Source: Chlorobium sp. N1
GTDB taxonomy: Bacteria > Bacteroidota > Chlorobiia > Chlorobiales > Chlorobiaceae
Length of the DNA: 64,000 bases
Direction: 5' to 3'
NCBI RefSeq assembly: GCF_004332115.1
Contig: NZ_SJPA01000001.1
Coordinates: 248,001-312,000 of the forward strand
The position numbers were made by a program, and so were the translations under genes. The notes under the pieces were generated by a model. The model was not told the DNA's origin and did no database searches. It worked only from the letters and a program-made list of their open reading frames with translations. This document shows positions 48,947 through 58,494 of this stretch, one piece after another. Numbering within the stretch: position 1 is the first letter of the stretch; the number at the start of each line of letters is the position of its first letter.

Positions 48947-51597
48947 AGAAAATGACTCCGTACGCCATACCCTCCGGCTTGACCGATGACAAACAGGTGC
49001 TGGGAGCCATTGGCATCGTGGCCGTCAACGGCATCGATTTCATCAGGAAAGTCTTCCGGGCCTATGAAGGAGGCAAGCCGCTGGTGGTCCTCCACTCCCG
49101 CGATGCGGCGTTGCTGCCGGAAGGCGTTGCCATAAGCGAGATTATGGACGCCACCCCCGGCACCGGCTGGTTCGACGAAAAACATGTCCCCAGAAACGAC
49201 CATGCCGTTGCACAACTCTCCTTCACTTCCGGAACGGAAGGGAAGCCCAAAGGCATCGTCTTGACGCACAAAAACCTTGCGGACGTAATTGAGCGCCTGC
49301 AGTCCGTCATGGAAACAGACCACACCATCAGGGAATATGTCGGCGTTCCCGTTTACTACTCGTTCGGTTTTGGCCGGATCAGGCACTGCTCGGCAGTGGG
49401 GGGAAGATCATACATCCCTCCCGGGGGGTTCGACCCTTTTGAAATAGCCGCAATGCTCCAGAACGACGAGATCAACGCCATTTCTGCCGTGCCGTCGTTA
49501 TGGCGCATCCTGCTTGCGAACCCTGACGTGATCGGAGAGCTCGGCAAAAAGGTCCGCTGGATAGAAATCGGAAGCCAGTACATGTCCCGCAGGGAAAAAG
49601 AGGCAATGAAGACGTTGTTTCCCAACGCAAGGATTGTCCAGCACTACGGCCTGACTGAAGCATCAAGGACAACGCTTCTGGATATCTCACGAAGCACGGG
49701 AAATGTGCTTGAATCGGTCGGCAGGAGCTACGGCAACACTGAATTCCGGCTGGCCGGTGACGGCAGGATCCAGATTCGGGGTCCCCATGTTGCCGTCGGC
49801 AGGACACGTGAAAACGGCATTACCCCGATCACTGATGCCGATGGATGGCTGACGACCAACGACCTTGGGGAAATCCGGGACGGAAACCTGTTTTTTCTCG
49901 GCCGCGCCGACGACGCAATAAATTGCGGCGGGATCAAGCTCTTTCCCGAACAGATAGAACCCAAACTCCTCTCAACGCTTGAGCGAGAGGGAGGCATCGC
50001 CATCACCAGGGTTCCCGATGAGTTGAGAGGCGACGGGATTCTTATCGTCACTGAAAAAGAATGCGGGATTGATGAATCGCGGATACGAACCGAAGCGATG
50101 AAAATCCTCAGCCAGCTCCATATTCAGGCCGGCGATTCGCTGCACTTCATGGAAGTCGAGGCACTTCCGCGGACGGAAACGGGAAAGATCCAGCGCAGAC
50201 GGCTCACCGAACACTTCATGGCCGACAGGGAATCGAACCCATCGCCAGCCCCCCGAGCCGCTCGCGGCGTGGAGAACAGCGCGCTGAACGGGGAGCAGCA
50301 GAAAATCATCGCAGTATGGGAAGAGGTCCTGGGCGTTCATCCGATCCCTCTCGATATGACGTTTTTCGATTTGGGAGGCGACTCGCTCTCTTCGCTTAAA
50401 ATGATGCTCAGGCTTGAAAAAGCAGGAATACCCAGAACCACGGCCCGGGCATTCATCGAAGGAAAAACAATCGCGGATATCACAGGGAGCGAAACAGGAG
50501 AAAGCGGAGAACAAAGCGCCGGAGGTGCGGACGAGCGCAATAACATAGCCCTGACAGCCGACTCCATCAACGCGACAAGGGGGCTGCTTGTGCTGTGGCT
50601 CATCGCCATCCATTGGTTGCCGGGTGTGTGGGAACGGTTACCGGGCATGTTCGCCGGCATGAACACCCTCCTCTACCCTGCGTACCGCCTCGGGACTCCC
50701 GGCTTTGCCCTCGTCTTCGGCCTCAGCGTCGGATTTTACTACTTCCATCAGCTTGATCACAACCCGCAGCTGGCCCGAAAGAACATACGGTTCGCCCTGC
50801 AGCTGATCGGCGGAGGCATCCTGCTTCTTGCGGGCATAAGCCTGACGATCCTGTTGACAAGCGGCAAGGAATTTCCGGACAGGCTGCCGACACACCTGTT
50901 CTACTCGGTATTGCTGTACTATCTGCTCGCCGTGGCCAGCATCCCGCTGTGGCACAAAGCCATTTCCGGCTTTCAGGACACAATCACGGCAAGCCTTGCT
51001 GCTTCGGCCCTGTTTTTTGCGACCGGCATGTTCTTCAGGGTCATGCTGCCTGACACCGAGTCAGTTGCGGGGGTAAACCTGGTCCTCCTGATGCTCAAAG
51101 CCAATTACAATTACTTCACCATGACCGGAACAGTTATGCTTGGAGTGAGCGCCGGCATCCATCTGCGGAAACATGCACAATCAGGCGAGATGGAAAAGCG
51201 ATACGCATCGACAGGCCTGCTGCTCATGCTTTTCGGACTCATTATCTCCCTTGACAGCGGCAATGGGCAAGAATGGTTTTCAATGCTTGTCCCCCATCTC
51301 TGGGCGGTTCAGGTCTATTTCGGCCTTACGCTCCTGCTTCTGTCTGCATTCATGCGTGCCCGCCGGCACATGAACAGTCCTTTCGGGAAGCAGCTCAACA
51401 GAATGCTCGGCATCATCGGCATTCTCTCCCTGCCTATGTATGTCGGACATGCAATGGTGATTCCAATAAAAGAGTTGCTCCTCAGCCTGAACCTTGGCTA
51501 CACGCTCTCACTGGCGATACCCATGATCCTCTTCTTCACGGCCGCAGCGGTCATCATGAACCGCCTCTCCCGCGTCTATGGGGGCGCCGAAAGATAA
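48943..51597 (+). CDS. Adenylation-carrier-membrane acyltransferase fusion
   Basis: An 884-residue three-part protein. The ANL adenylation domain (about 1-440) has A3 LSFTSGTEGKPKGIVLTH at residue 91 (about 70 earlier than usual), A5 YGLTEAS, A8 GRADDAINCGGIKLFPEQIE and A10 PRTETGKIQRR. The carrier domain (about 450-520) has FDLGGDSLSSLKM with Ser481 as phosphopantetheine site. The membrane domain (from about 540) has INATRGLLVLWLIAIHWLPG and about ten helices, in the style of acyltransferase 3. It probably activates a carboxylic acid, holds it as a thioester, and passes it to a polysaccharide or lipid across the inner membrane. This parallels DltA-DltC-DltB but in one chain. GTG 48943 overlaps the previous stop; ATG 48952 is an alternative. 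Confidence 0.88.
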   Translation: MKKMTPYAIPSGLTDDKQVLGAIGIVAVNGIDFIRKVFRAYEGGKPLVVLHSRDAALLPEGVAISEIMDATPGTGWFDEKHVPRNDHAVAQLSFTSGTEGKPKGIVLTHKNLADVIERLQSVMETDHTIREYVGVPVYYSFGFGRIRHCSAVGGRSYIPPGGFDPFEIAAMLQNDEINAISAVPSLWRILLANPDVIGELGKKVRWIEIGSQYMSRREKEAMKTLFPNARIVQHYGLTEASRTTLLDISRSTGNVLESVGRSYGNTEFRLAGDGRIQIRGPHVAVGRTRENGITPITDADGWLTTNDLGEIRDGNLFFLGRADDAINCGGIKLFPEQIEPKLLSTLEREGGIAITRVPDELRGDGILIVTEKECGIDESRIRTEAMKILSQLHIQAGDSLHFMEVEALPRTETGKIQRRRLTEHFMADRESNPSPAPRAARGVENSALNGEQQKIIAVWEEVLGVHPIPLDMTFFDLGGDSLSSLKMMLRLEKAGIPRTTARAFIEGKTIADITGSETGESGEQSAGGADERNNIALTADSINATRGLLVLWLIAIHWLPGVWERLPGMFAGMNTLLYPAYRLGTPGFALVFGLSVGFYYFHQLDHNPQLARKNIRFALQLIGGGILLLAGISLTILLTSGKEFPDRLPTHLFYSVLLYYLLAVASIPLWHKAISGFQDTITASLAASALFFATGMFFRVMLPDTESVAGVNLVLLMLKANYNYFTMTGTVMLGVSAGIHLRKHAQSGEMEKRYASTGLLLMLFGLIISLDSGNGQEWFSMLVPHLWAVQVYFGLTLLLLSAFMRARRHMNSPFGKQLNRMLGIIGILSLPMYVGHAMVIPIKELLLSLNLGYTLSLAIPMILFFTAAAVIMNRLSRVYGGAER

Positions 51598-51639
51598 CAG
51601 CGGAAGCCGGCGGCGGCAAAAACACATGATCACAGAGCA

Positions 51640-52383
51640 ATGAAACAAAGCATTATCTTCATGACCGGATGCATCGATCCGGGAGGTATGCACATGACCG
51701 TGCTGAACGATACGGAAAAAAGAAAAGCCCAGTACCTCGAAGCCATCGGGTTTTATCTGAAAAACTCCGGAATCCCTGTCCTGTTCGTTGAAAATTCAGG
51801 GAATGACATTTCCGGCGCATTCCCTCGGGAAATCAGAGAGAACAAGCTTGAAATCATTACCTTCCAGGGCAACGATTACGACAAGAAACGTGGCAAGGGA
51901 TATGGGGAGATGCTGATCATCGAAGAGGCGCTCCACTCTTCCAGACTATTCCGACAGGCGGAATTCATCTTCAAGGTGACCGGCCGCTACAAGGTGCTCA
52001 ATATCGCCTCATACATCGCAGCCCTGAATCAGGGGCAGAAAACCCCCGACATGATGATCAACCTGGAGCCGGGCCTTGCGCTTGCCGACTCCCGATTTTT
52101 CGGCGCAGTTCCCCGTTTTTTCGAAGAGCTGCTCATCAGCTACCGCCCGCAGATCGATGAACAGACCTTCATGTTTTTTGAAAAAGCCCTGGCAAATGCA
52201 GTCCATGAAGCGATCATTCTGGGCTTGAACTACATTCCCCTGCCCCACTACCCGAGGCACTCGGCCGAATCCGGTACCGGAGGAGGCGTCTACAACGACT
52301 CCTGGAGCAGATGGCTTCTCAAGGAGGCCCTCCTGCAGTGGCAGTACAGGATACAGAATGCCTTCCGTCTCTATGGCTCCTGA
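51640..52383 (+). CDS. Unrecognised protein in the polysaccharide unit (247 aa)
   Basis: A 247-residue soluble protein with no signal peptide. Seen are IIFMTGCIDPGGMHMTVLND at the start, YLKNSGIPVLFVENSGNDIS, ITFQGNDYDKKRGKGYGEML, and FIFKVTGRYKVLNIASYIAA. The pattern suggests a GT-A-like fold: a donor strand first, and an RGKGYGE loop like those of some glycosyltransferases that lack a DxD. I do not recognise a named family with confidence. It is followed by a GT25-type transferase gene and preceded by the acyl-activating fusion. A transferase role is inference from position and from these loops. Confidence 0.7.
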   Translation: MKQSIIFMTGCIDPGGMHMTVLNDTEKRKAQYLEAIGFYLKNSGIPVLFVENSGNDISGAFPREIRENKLEIITFQGNDYDKKRGKGYGEMLIIEEALHSSRLFRQAEFIFKVTGRYKVLNIASYIAALNQGQKTPDMMINLEPGLALADSRFFGAVPRFFEELLISYRPQIDEQTFMFFEKALANAVHEAIILGLNYIPLPHYPRHSAESGTGGGVYNDSWSRWLLKEALLQWQYRIQNAFRLYGS

Positions 52384-52420
52384 CCGGACCGCTTCTATTC
52401 ATGCAACCTCATGAGCACCC

Positions 52421-53140
52421 ATGAACTTTTTTGATCATTTCGACAGAGTCGCCGTCGTCAACCTTCCGGAAAGGACCGACAGAAAAAAAGAAACCCTTGA
52501 GGAGTTCCGTCGTGCGGGATGGCAAGTGCCGGACGGCAGCGATGTGTTTTTTCCGGCTGTCCGCCCCGAAACGTCTGACGGGTTTCCGTCGAAAGGCGCA
52601 AAAGGCTGTTTTCTCAGCCACCTCGAGATCCTCAAACAGGCAAGGGCTGAACGGCTCGGCGCGATCCTCTTGCTGGAGGATGATATAGCCTTTGCCAGGA
52701 ACGTTGAGGCCGCGGGCAGGAATATCATGGAACGCCTTGAGGGCAAGAACTGGGATTTCCTATACTTCGGGCACGAACATCCCGATAGTGCAAAGCATCG
52801 GCCCGGACTTGAAACCACTACGGACCCGCTTCGACTCACCCATTTCTATGCCGTCAACAGCTCGTGCATGGACCGGTTCATCGACTTTCTTGAAACCGTG
52901 CTGCAGCGGCCTGCAGGTCACCCGGACGGGGGGCCGATGCATTACGACGGAGCCATCTCGACGTTCAGGGAGCAGAATCCGGACATTATCACCTATATCA
53001 GCTGGCCAACCCTCGGATTCCAGAGAAGTTCGCGCACGGACCTCCTCGAGCCCTCCGTATGGGACCGATGGAAAGTGCTTGCGCCGATTACGGCAATGGC
53101 AAGAAAACTAAAAAACGCGCTGTACAGGATCAGCACGTAA
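52421..53140 (+). CDS. Glycosyltransferase family 25 (LPS biosynthesis type)
   Basis: A 239-residue GT25 protein. The family signs are VAVVNLPERTDRKKETLEEF, KGAKGCFLSHLEILKQA, the metal-binding EDD in AILLLEDDIAFARN, and FYAVNSSCMDRFIDFLE. GT25 enzymes transfer galactose or related sugars in LPS and lipooligosaccharide synthesis. The C-terminal basic tail (RKLKNALYRIS) may touch the membrane. It lies 37 bp after the unrecognised gene. The next frame overlaps its end from 53059, but the real ABC transporter start is at 53188. Confidence 0.9.
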   Translation: MNFFDHFDRVAVVNLPERTDRKKETLEEFRRAGWQVPDGSDVFFPAVRPETSDGFPSKGAKGCFLSHLEILKQARAERLGAILLLEDDIAFARNVEAAGRNIMERLEGKNWDFLYFGHEHPDSAKHRPGLETTTDPLRLTHFYAVNSSCMDRFIDFLETVLQRPAGHPDGGPMHYDGAISTFREQNPDIITYISWPTLGFQRSSRTDLLEPSVWDRWKVLAPITAMARKLKNALYRIST

Positions 53141-53187
53141 CGGAAGGGCCGGAAAAGAGGGTATCGACAGAATACAGCAAAAGATCC

Positions 53188-54960
53188 ATGAAAATAAAGA
53201 TCATAAACAGGGAAAAGATCCACAGAATCCTTGCCATGCTTTCCGGCAAAGAACGGAGAATGAGTTTGGTGATCCTCGCCATGATGCTCTTCAGTGTCGT
53301 GCTGGAAACCCTTGGGGTCGGCATGGTCATTCCAGCCCTTGCCCTCTTTACAGAAAAGGATATTGCGACGAAATACCCTTTACTCCAACCCGTTTTCGAG
53401 TTTTTCGGCAACCCTGACCAGATAACCGTGGTCATTGGCGGCCTCGGCGTGCTGTTCTTGATTTATTCTGTCAAGGCCTCATTCATGCTTCTCATGCTTT
53501 GGCAACAAAACCGATTCCTCTTCTCCATCGGTGAACGACTTTCAAAAAAGCTCTTCAGCATCTACCTCCAGCAACCCTACACATTCCATTTGCAACACAA
53601 CTCCGCACAGCTGATACGCAATGTGACCAGCGAGGTTGAGGTCTTTGCCAACAATGTGCTGAAACCTATTATGGAGCTGACGATTGAGTCGCTCACCATT
53701 CTCTGCATCTTTACCCTGCTGGTTCTCGTCGAACCGTTCGGGACCCTGAACATCATTCTTACCCTTGGATCCGCCAGCCTGCTCTATGTCCTCCTGACGA
53801 AGGGCAGGGTTGCCCGATGGGGATCGGCCCGCATGTTCCACGACGGCCTCCGCATGCAGCACTTGCAGCAGGGGCTCGGCGGCATCAAGGACGTCAAGAT
53901 CCTTGGCAAGGAAAACTACTTCCTCGAACAGTACGGCTACCACAACAGCGCAGGGGCAAGAGTAAGGAAACTGAACACGACCGTGCAGCAGATGCCCCGC
54001 CTGTGGCTTGAACTGCTCGCTGTTGCAGGACTGATTGTCCTGGTATTGAGCATGCTCTCGCAAGGACTCTCGATTGAGGCCATCATTCCGAACCTCGGTT
54101 TTTTTGCCGTGGCCTCTTTCAGGATGATCCCATCCGTAAACCGCATCCTCATGGCCCTGCAGGCCCTTCAGTACTGCCTGCCGGTCATCGATATCATCGG
54201 CAATGATTTTTCCCTGCCGAACCCCCAGCGAAAAGAGGCCGGCAACACGGTCGAGTTCCGTCATGACCTGCGCGCCGAAAGCATCTCATTCACCTATCCG
54301 CAAGCCACCCGGCAGACCCTGCACCAGATCAGGCTCACCATCACCAAGGGGGAGTCGGTCGGCTTTATCGGCCCGAGCGGTTCAGGGAAAAGCACCCTTA
54401 TCGACATCATCCTTGGACTGATTATCCCCGACAGCGGAAGTATAACCGTAGACGGGAGAAACACGGCCGACGATCTGCGTTCATGGCAGAACATGATCGG
54501 CTACGTTCCTCAATCCATCTACCTGACAGACAACGATCTGGCGCATAACATCGCCTTCGGCCTTCCCGATGAGGAAATAGAGATGGAAAAGGTTAAAAAA
54601 GCCGTTCGCGCCGCCAATCTCGAAACATTCGTCAATGAACTGCCCGAAGGACTTTCAACCTTTGTCGGCGAACGAGGCGTCCGCCTTTCCGGAGGGCAAC
54701 GGCAGCGTATAGGCATCGCCAGGGCCCTCTACCATGACCCTGAAATCCTTGTACTCGATGAAGCGACCAGTGCCCTGGACACCCTGTCGGAAACTGCGGT
54801 CATGGATGCGATAAAAGCCCTCCAGGGCACCAAGACCGTCATGATCGTCGCACACCGTCTGACAACAGTCGAACACTGCGACCGGATCTATCGGCTCGAA
54901 CAGGGAACCATTGCCGCTGAAGGGTCTCCGGCAATGATGCTCCAAGAGAGCGCACCATAG
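53188..54960 (+). CDS. Flippase-type ABC exporter (fused permease-ATPase)
   Basis: A 590-residue half transporter of the MsbA/PglK type. Six helices lie in residues 1-330, for example MSLVILAMMLFSVVLETLGV. The nucleotide-binding domain has Walker A GFIGPSGSGKSTLIDIILG, the signature LSGGQRQRIGIARAL and Walker B LVLDEATSALDTL. The linker HDLRAESISFTYPQATRQ fits lipid-linked oligosaccharide flippases. As no Wzx flippase is seen in this locus, this protein may carry repeat units across the membrane. ATG 53188 is used because upstream residues overlap the GT25 gene out of frame. Confidence 0.9.
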   Translation: MKIKIINREKIHRILAMLSGKERRMSLVILAMMLFSVVLETLGVGMVIPALALFTEKDIATKYPLLQPVFEFFGNPDQITVVIGGLGVLFLIYSVKASFMLLMLWQQNRFLFSIGERLSKKLFSIYLQQPYTFHLQHNSAQLIRNVTSEVEVFANNVLKPIMELTIESLTILCIFTLLVLVEPFGTLNIILTLGSASLLYVLLTKGRVARWGSARMFHDGLRMQHLQQGLGGIKDVKILGKENYFLEQYGYHNSAGARVRKLNTTVQQMPRLWLELLAVAGLIVLVLSMLSQGLSIEAIIPNLGFFAVASFRMIPSVNRILMALQALQYCLPVIDIIGNDFSLPNPQRKEAGNTVEFRHDLRAESISFTYPQATRQTLHQIRLTITKGESVGFIGPSGSGKSTLIDIILGLIIPDSGSITVDGRNTADDLRSWQNMIGYVPQSIYLTDNDLAHNIAFGLPDEEIEMEKVKKAVRAANLETFVNELPEGLSTFVGERGVRLSGGQRQRIGIARALYHDPEILVLDEATSALDTLSETAVMDAIKALQGTKTVMIVAHRLTTVEHCDRIYRLEQGTIAAEGSPAMMLQESAP

Positions 54961-55000
54961 AAGCAACTCCATCAACGCGCCTACTGAACCACTGCAGCAT

Positions 55001-56041
55001 ATGAAAATCAGCGTTCTCCATGCAGGCCTTGCAGAACCGCACGCAGGATGGATTGCCGTCGATGAATTCGGCGGAATCCTTGCAAAGCTGTTCAACGCCG
55101 AAATCCTTTCAACAAAAAAAGCCTCCGGCTCCGGACTGCGCGGCCTTTTCAATGGAGGGAAAAGGTACGAAGCGGCAAAAACCGATGGCGGAGACGCCCT
55201 GATTGTCATTGCCCGCCAGCCTGGCGGGCTCTCCATGATCAACGGCATCAAGGACTGCCGAAAAAAATTCGACCGGATTTTCGGTGTTGTCACTGACTCA
55301 TATTTCCATGCCGGATATATGGAAGAGAGTGCCCTCTACGACATGATTACCGTTACAGCACATGAAGACGTAGCGTTCCCGCAGGAGAAGTTCGGCATCA
55401 GGGTTGAACAGATGTACCAGGGAGCCGACTGCCTGCAATGGGCGCCACGGTCTGCAAAAAAGAGGGAAATCGACATCATCGGCTTCGGGCGCATCCCAAA
55501 AAACTACCATAGCGCGTTCACCCGTACGTTCCATAGCCCTGACTCCCCCTATCTCTACCTGCACTCCCCTCTCGGAAACCTTACCGGGGAGAGCGTACCC
55601 ATTGAACGAGGGATGCTTTTCAAGCTGCTGCATCGCACGCGCATGTCACTGGCATTCAACCTCTTTGTCGATACCGAAGGAAATCGGCCGCGATCCATGA
55701 TGGTGACCAGCCGATGGATGGAATCACTGCTGGCGGGCTGTATCGTTGCCGGGAAAAAACCCGTCTCGAGAATGGCCGACGAGATGCTGTTCTGGCCGGA
55801 AGTCACCGTAGAGCTGTCGGACAACCCCGGAGAAGCCACAAATGAACTCAAACAGATACTGGCCGACAACGACCGCCTTGAAGTACAGCGCAGGATCAAT
55901 ATGGCAAACATGATCCGGCACCACGACTGGCGCCATAGAATCACCGACTTCTGCACCATGACAGGCCTTCCCCGCCCTGCAACCCTGCCGGACGACATTG
56001 AACGACTCGAAGCGCTGGCAGAGCAAACGATGAAAAACTGA
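55001..56041 (+). CDS. CgeB-like glycosyltransferase (GT-B)
   Basis: A 346-residue protein whose C-terminal part has VTSRWMESLLAGCIVAGKKP and FWPEVTVELSDNPGEATNE, the pattern of CgeB/Glyco_trans_1_2 proteins where the donor is bound. The N-domain has KISVLHAGLAEPHAGWIAVD and FDRIFGVVTDSYF. It is a likely glycosyltransferase acting on the same glycan. It starts 40 bp after the ABC exporter gene and is the last gene of the P3 unit. Confidence 0.75.
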   Translation: MKISVLHAGLAEPHAGWIAVDEFGGILAKLFNAEILSTKKASGSGLRGLFNGGKRYEAAKTDGGDALIVIARQPGGLSMINGIKDCRKKFDRIFGVVTDSYFHAGYMEESALYDMITVTAHEDVAFPQEKFGIRVEQMYQGADCLQWAPRSAKKREIDIIGFGRIPKNYHSAFTRTFHSPDSPYLYLHSPLGNLTGESVPIERGMLFKLLHRTRMSLAFNLFVDTEGNRPRSMMVTSRWMESLLAGCIVAGKKPVSRMADEMLFWPEVTVELSDNPGEATNELKQILADNDRLEVQRRINMANMIRHHDWRHRITDFCTMTGLPRPATLPDDIERLEALAEQTMKN

Positions 56042-56293
56042 ACAAAGCCCTCGAATCGGGAACAACAATGCAGCCGCGCCCTTTTGATGCGTTTTTTCCT
56101 TGAACAGCAACTGCCTGCCCGCAAGCAAATCGTGCCCATAGCAAACAAGGCCGAGGCAGACGGTGCCGGGCTCATGAAGCGATCCACGACAACGGCATCG
56201 GATTCCAGCCAAACCGTTCATAAATCGAATCACTGGCTGAAGGAGATTCGATAAAACAGGCAAAAAAACGGGAAACGCGATGCCTGAACGAAT

Positions 56294-56308
56294 CATTCTC
56301 GCAGAATG
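56294..56308. repeat. Perfect inverted repeat near U4
   Basis: CATTCTCGCAGAATG is a perfect 6-3-6 inverted repeat centred 27 bp upstream of U4. Its half-site differs from the TGAGAG type, so it may bind another protein. Confidence 0.5.
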
Positions 56309-56320
56309 AAGGCTCAGCAG

Positions 56321-56335
56321 CTCTTACAATGAGAG
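56321..56335 (+). promoter_or_regulatory. Candidate enhancer site U4
   Basis: CTCTTACAATGAGAG, a CTCT-N7-AGAG palindrome of the shared type, centred 73 bp upstream of P4, closer than in the other four promoters. Confidence 0.6.
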
Positions 56336-56400
56336 AAACCCCCTAAAGGCGGGCAACTCAACGCCAGGGCCACAAAGGATCCGACGTAAGCATTGCTGCA

Positions 56401-56415
56401 TGGCACGCTTCTTGC
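56401..56415 (+). promoter_or_regulatory. Sigma-54 promoter P4
   Basis: TGGCACGCTTCTTGC fits the -24/-12 consensus exactly at the conserved positions. It lies 64 bp before the acyltransferase start at 56479. Confidence 0.88.
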
Positions 56416-56478
56416 GATATTGCACTTGCAGGGCGGAACAAGACACGCTGCGCCCGGATAATAACTGACCCCCCCCCA

Positions 56479-58494
56479 ATGGCAATCAACTATCGCGCCG
56501 ACATAGACGGACTCAGAGCCGTTGCAGTTCTGGCCGTCCTTTTCTTTCATACAGACATCCCTGGCTTTTCCGGCGGCTATGTCGGCGTGGATATATTCTT
56601 CGTTATTTCGGGTTACCTCATCACACTCATCCTCCTCAAAGAGATCGACCGGCAGGATTTTTCAATTGCCCGTTTTTATGAGCGGAGAATCAGAAGGATT
56701 TTCCCGGCGCTGTTTCCTATGCTGGCCTTCGTTATTCTCGTCGGCTCGTATCTGTTCGATGCAAAGGCATTCAAGGAACTGGGCCAGGGCGTTCAGGCAA
56801 CCACGCTTTTTGCCTCAAATCTTGATCTGTTCTGGTTCAAATCCGACTATTTCGCCGCCCCTTCATTGCAGAAACCCCTCCTGCACACATGGTCGCTGGC
56901 GGTCGAAGAGCAGTTTTACATATTCTTTCCTCTTGTGCTTCTGTTCATTTCGAGATATCTGCAGCGACGCTACCTCCTCTGGATCATACTTGCGAGCCTT
57001 CTTTCCCTTGGGGTCAGCATATGGGGCATTCATTACAAACCCTCTCCGACATTCTATCTCATGCCCACGAGAGCATGGGAACTCCTTGCAGGCTCCCTGC
57101 TCGCCCTGGGTATTGTTCAACAGGCCCCCTCACCGAGAATAAGCAATGCCCTCTCCCTTTTCGGGATTGCCCTGATTGGCTACAGCATAACCATGTATGA
57201 TGATTCAACCCTTTTTCCCGGCTATAACGCCATCGCACCGGTCCTTGGCGCCTGCCTGATCATTGTTGCCGGCGGGGGCGCTCAGATGCCTTACCTCAAT
57301 ACCGTTCTGGCTCTTCGCCCGATGGTCTTTATCGGACTGATTTCCTATTCACTCTATCTCTGGCATTGGCCGCTGGTAGCCTTTGGCAAGTATGTCCTGA
57401 TGAGACCCTTTACCGGATATGAAAGCCTTGGCGTAATTGTCACCTCATTGGTAGTTGCAACGTTTTCATGGAAGTATATCGAGCAGCCGTTCCGCGGGAA
57501 ACAGATGATGCTGCCAGAAAGGAAACAGCTTTTTGCCGCAGCCGCAGCCGTCATGATTTTTTTTGCCGGTTTCGGGCAGCTTGTTTTCCGTCAGGACGGA
57601 ATGCCTTATCGGTCGCCGGAAGCGAACAATGCGATGATGGATATAGCAACTGACCCCATCTGGTCTCAATTCGAGGAAAATGAAACGTTTTTGCATGGGT
57701 TAAAGGATGGCAATACGCCGAGAACCATCGGGGCAAAGAACGTCAGGCCTTCATTTGCCCTCTGGGGCGATTCCCATGCAGGCGCTCTGGTTGGGGCACT
57801 ATCGATCAAGGGTGAGGAATTCGGTGTTTCGGGCTACAATCTGGCTCATGGCCATGCATTGCGGCCCCTTCTGGGCATAAAAGGGATGTCGACATATGAT
57901 TACGGAATCGACGAAACCGAGCAGAACAGAAGCGTCATTGATTTCCTTGGCGCCCACCCCGAAATCAAAGTGGTTATTCTTGCCGGTATATGGGGAAGGC
58001 CTTCCGAAATCAGGGATGCAACCGGAGAATATGACGAGTCTGCCTCCTTCGAGGAACTCTTCAGGGCCGGCCTCTTCAGGACGGTAAGCGCACTGGATGC
58101 TCTCGGCAAAAAAGTTGTCATCGTAAGGGACGTCCCCCACCTGAAAGATTACCCGAACAAGCTGATCTGGATGAGCGTGAGAATGCATGAGGAGCCTTGT
58201 TTCAGGAAAATCGCTTCAGACCGGAACGCCTATGAGGAGATGAACAGATTTCCTGAAATGGTTTTTGCCGAGCTTCAGGAGAAATTCGACATCACCATTA
58301 TCAGCCCGCAGGAGCTCCTTTTCGACAACGAGGACAAAGCCATAGTGGCACGCGAAGGACAAGTCCTCTATATGGACGTAAGCCACTTATCCACCTATGG
58401 ATCCGCCACCGTTGCCCCAGCATTCGATGATGTGTTCCAACACATCATCACTCTTGGCATGAATACTGATTCTCGCCTTTCGATGGCCAAATAA
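56479..58494 (+). CDS. OafA-type O-acyltransferase (acyltransferase 3 - SGNH)
   Basis: A 671-residue membrane O-acyltransferase. The acyltransferase 3 domain (about 1-370, ten helices) begins with YRADIDGLRAVAVLAVLFFH and GGYVGVDIFFVISGYLIT. The SGNH domain (about 430-660) has the catalytic Ser in FALWGDSHAGAL and the Asp-His pair in LYMDVSHLSTYGS. These proteins acetylate O-antigens, peptidoglycan or exopolysaccharide at the periplasmic face. It is a unit of its own under promoter P4. AT content in this gene seems higher than that of its neighbours, which may point to more recent acquisition. Confidence 0.93.
   Translation: MAINYRADIDGLRAVAVLAVLFFHTDIPGFSGGYVGVDIFFVISGYLITLILLKEIDRQDFSIARFYERRIRRIFPALFPMLAFVILVGSYLFDAKAFKELGQGVQATTLFASNLDLFWFKSDYFAAPSLQKPLLHTWSLAVEEQFYIFFPLVLLFISRYLQRRYLLWIILASLLSLGVSIWGIHYKPSPTFYLMPTRAWELLAGSLLALGIVQQAPSPRISNALSLFGIALIGYSITMYDDSTLFPGYNAIAPVLGACLIIVAGGGAQMPYLNTVLALRPMVFIGLISYSLYLWHWPLVAFGKYVLMRPFTGYESLGVIVTSLVVATFSWKYIEQPFRGKQMMLPERKQLFAAAAAVMIFFAGFGQLVFRQDGMPYRSPEANNAMMDIATDPIWSQFEENETFLHGLKDGNTPRTIGAKNVRPSFALWGDSHAGALVGALSIKGEEFGVSGYNLAHGHALRPLLGIKGMSTYDYGIDETEQNRSVIDFLGAHPEIKVVILAGIWGRPSEIRDATGEYDESASFEELFRAGLFRTVSALDALGKKVVIVRDVPHLKDYPNKLIWMSVRMHEEPCFRKIASDRNAYEEMNRFPEMVFAELQEKFDITIISPQELLFDNEDKAIVAREGQVLYMDVSHLSTYGSATVAPAFDDVFQHIITLGMNTDSRLSMAK

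Larger units (their letters stand above)
56042..56478. other. 437-bp regulatory gap before the OafA-type gene
   Basis: No gene is visible here. It contains the palindromes at 56294 and 56321 and the sigma-54 promoter P4 at 56401. A short GC-rich hairpin-like part (56336-56353, CCCCCTAAAGGCGGG) follows the second palindrome. Confidence 0.75.

Noticed and set aside
56479-58494. OafA-type gene as part of a mobile element
   Set aside because: Although its base composition seems more AT-rich, no inverted repeats, integrase, transposase or target duplications flank it; lateral transfer remains possible but no element is visible.
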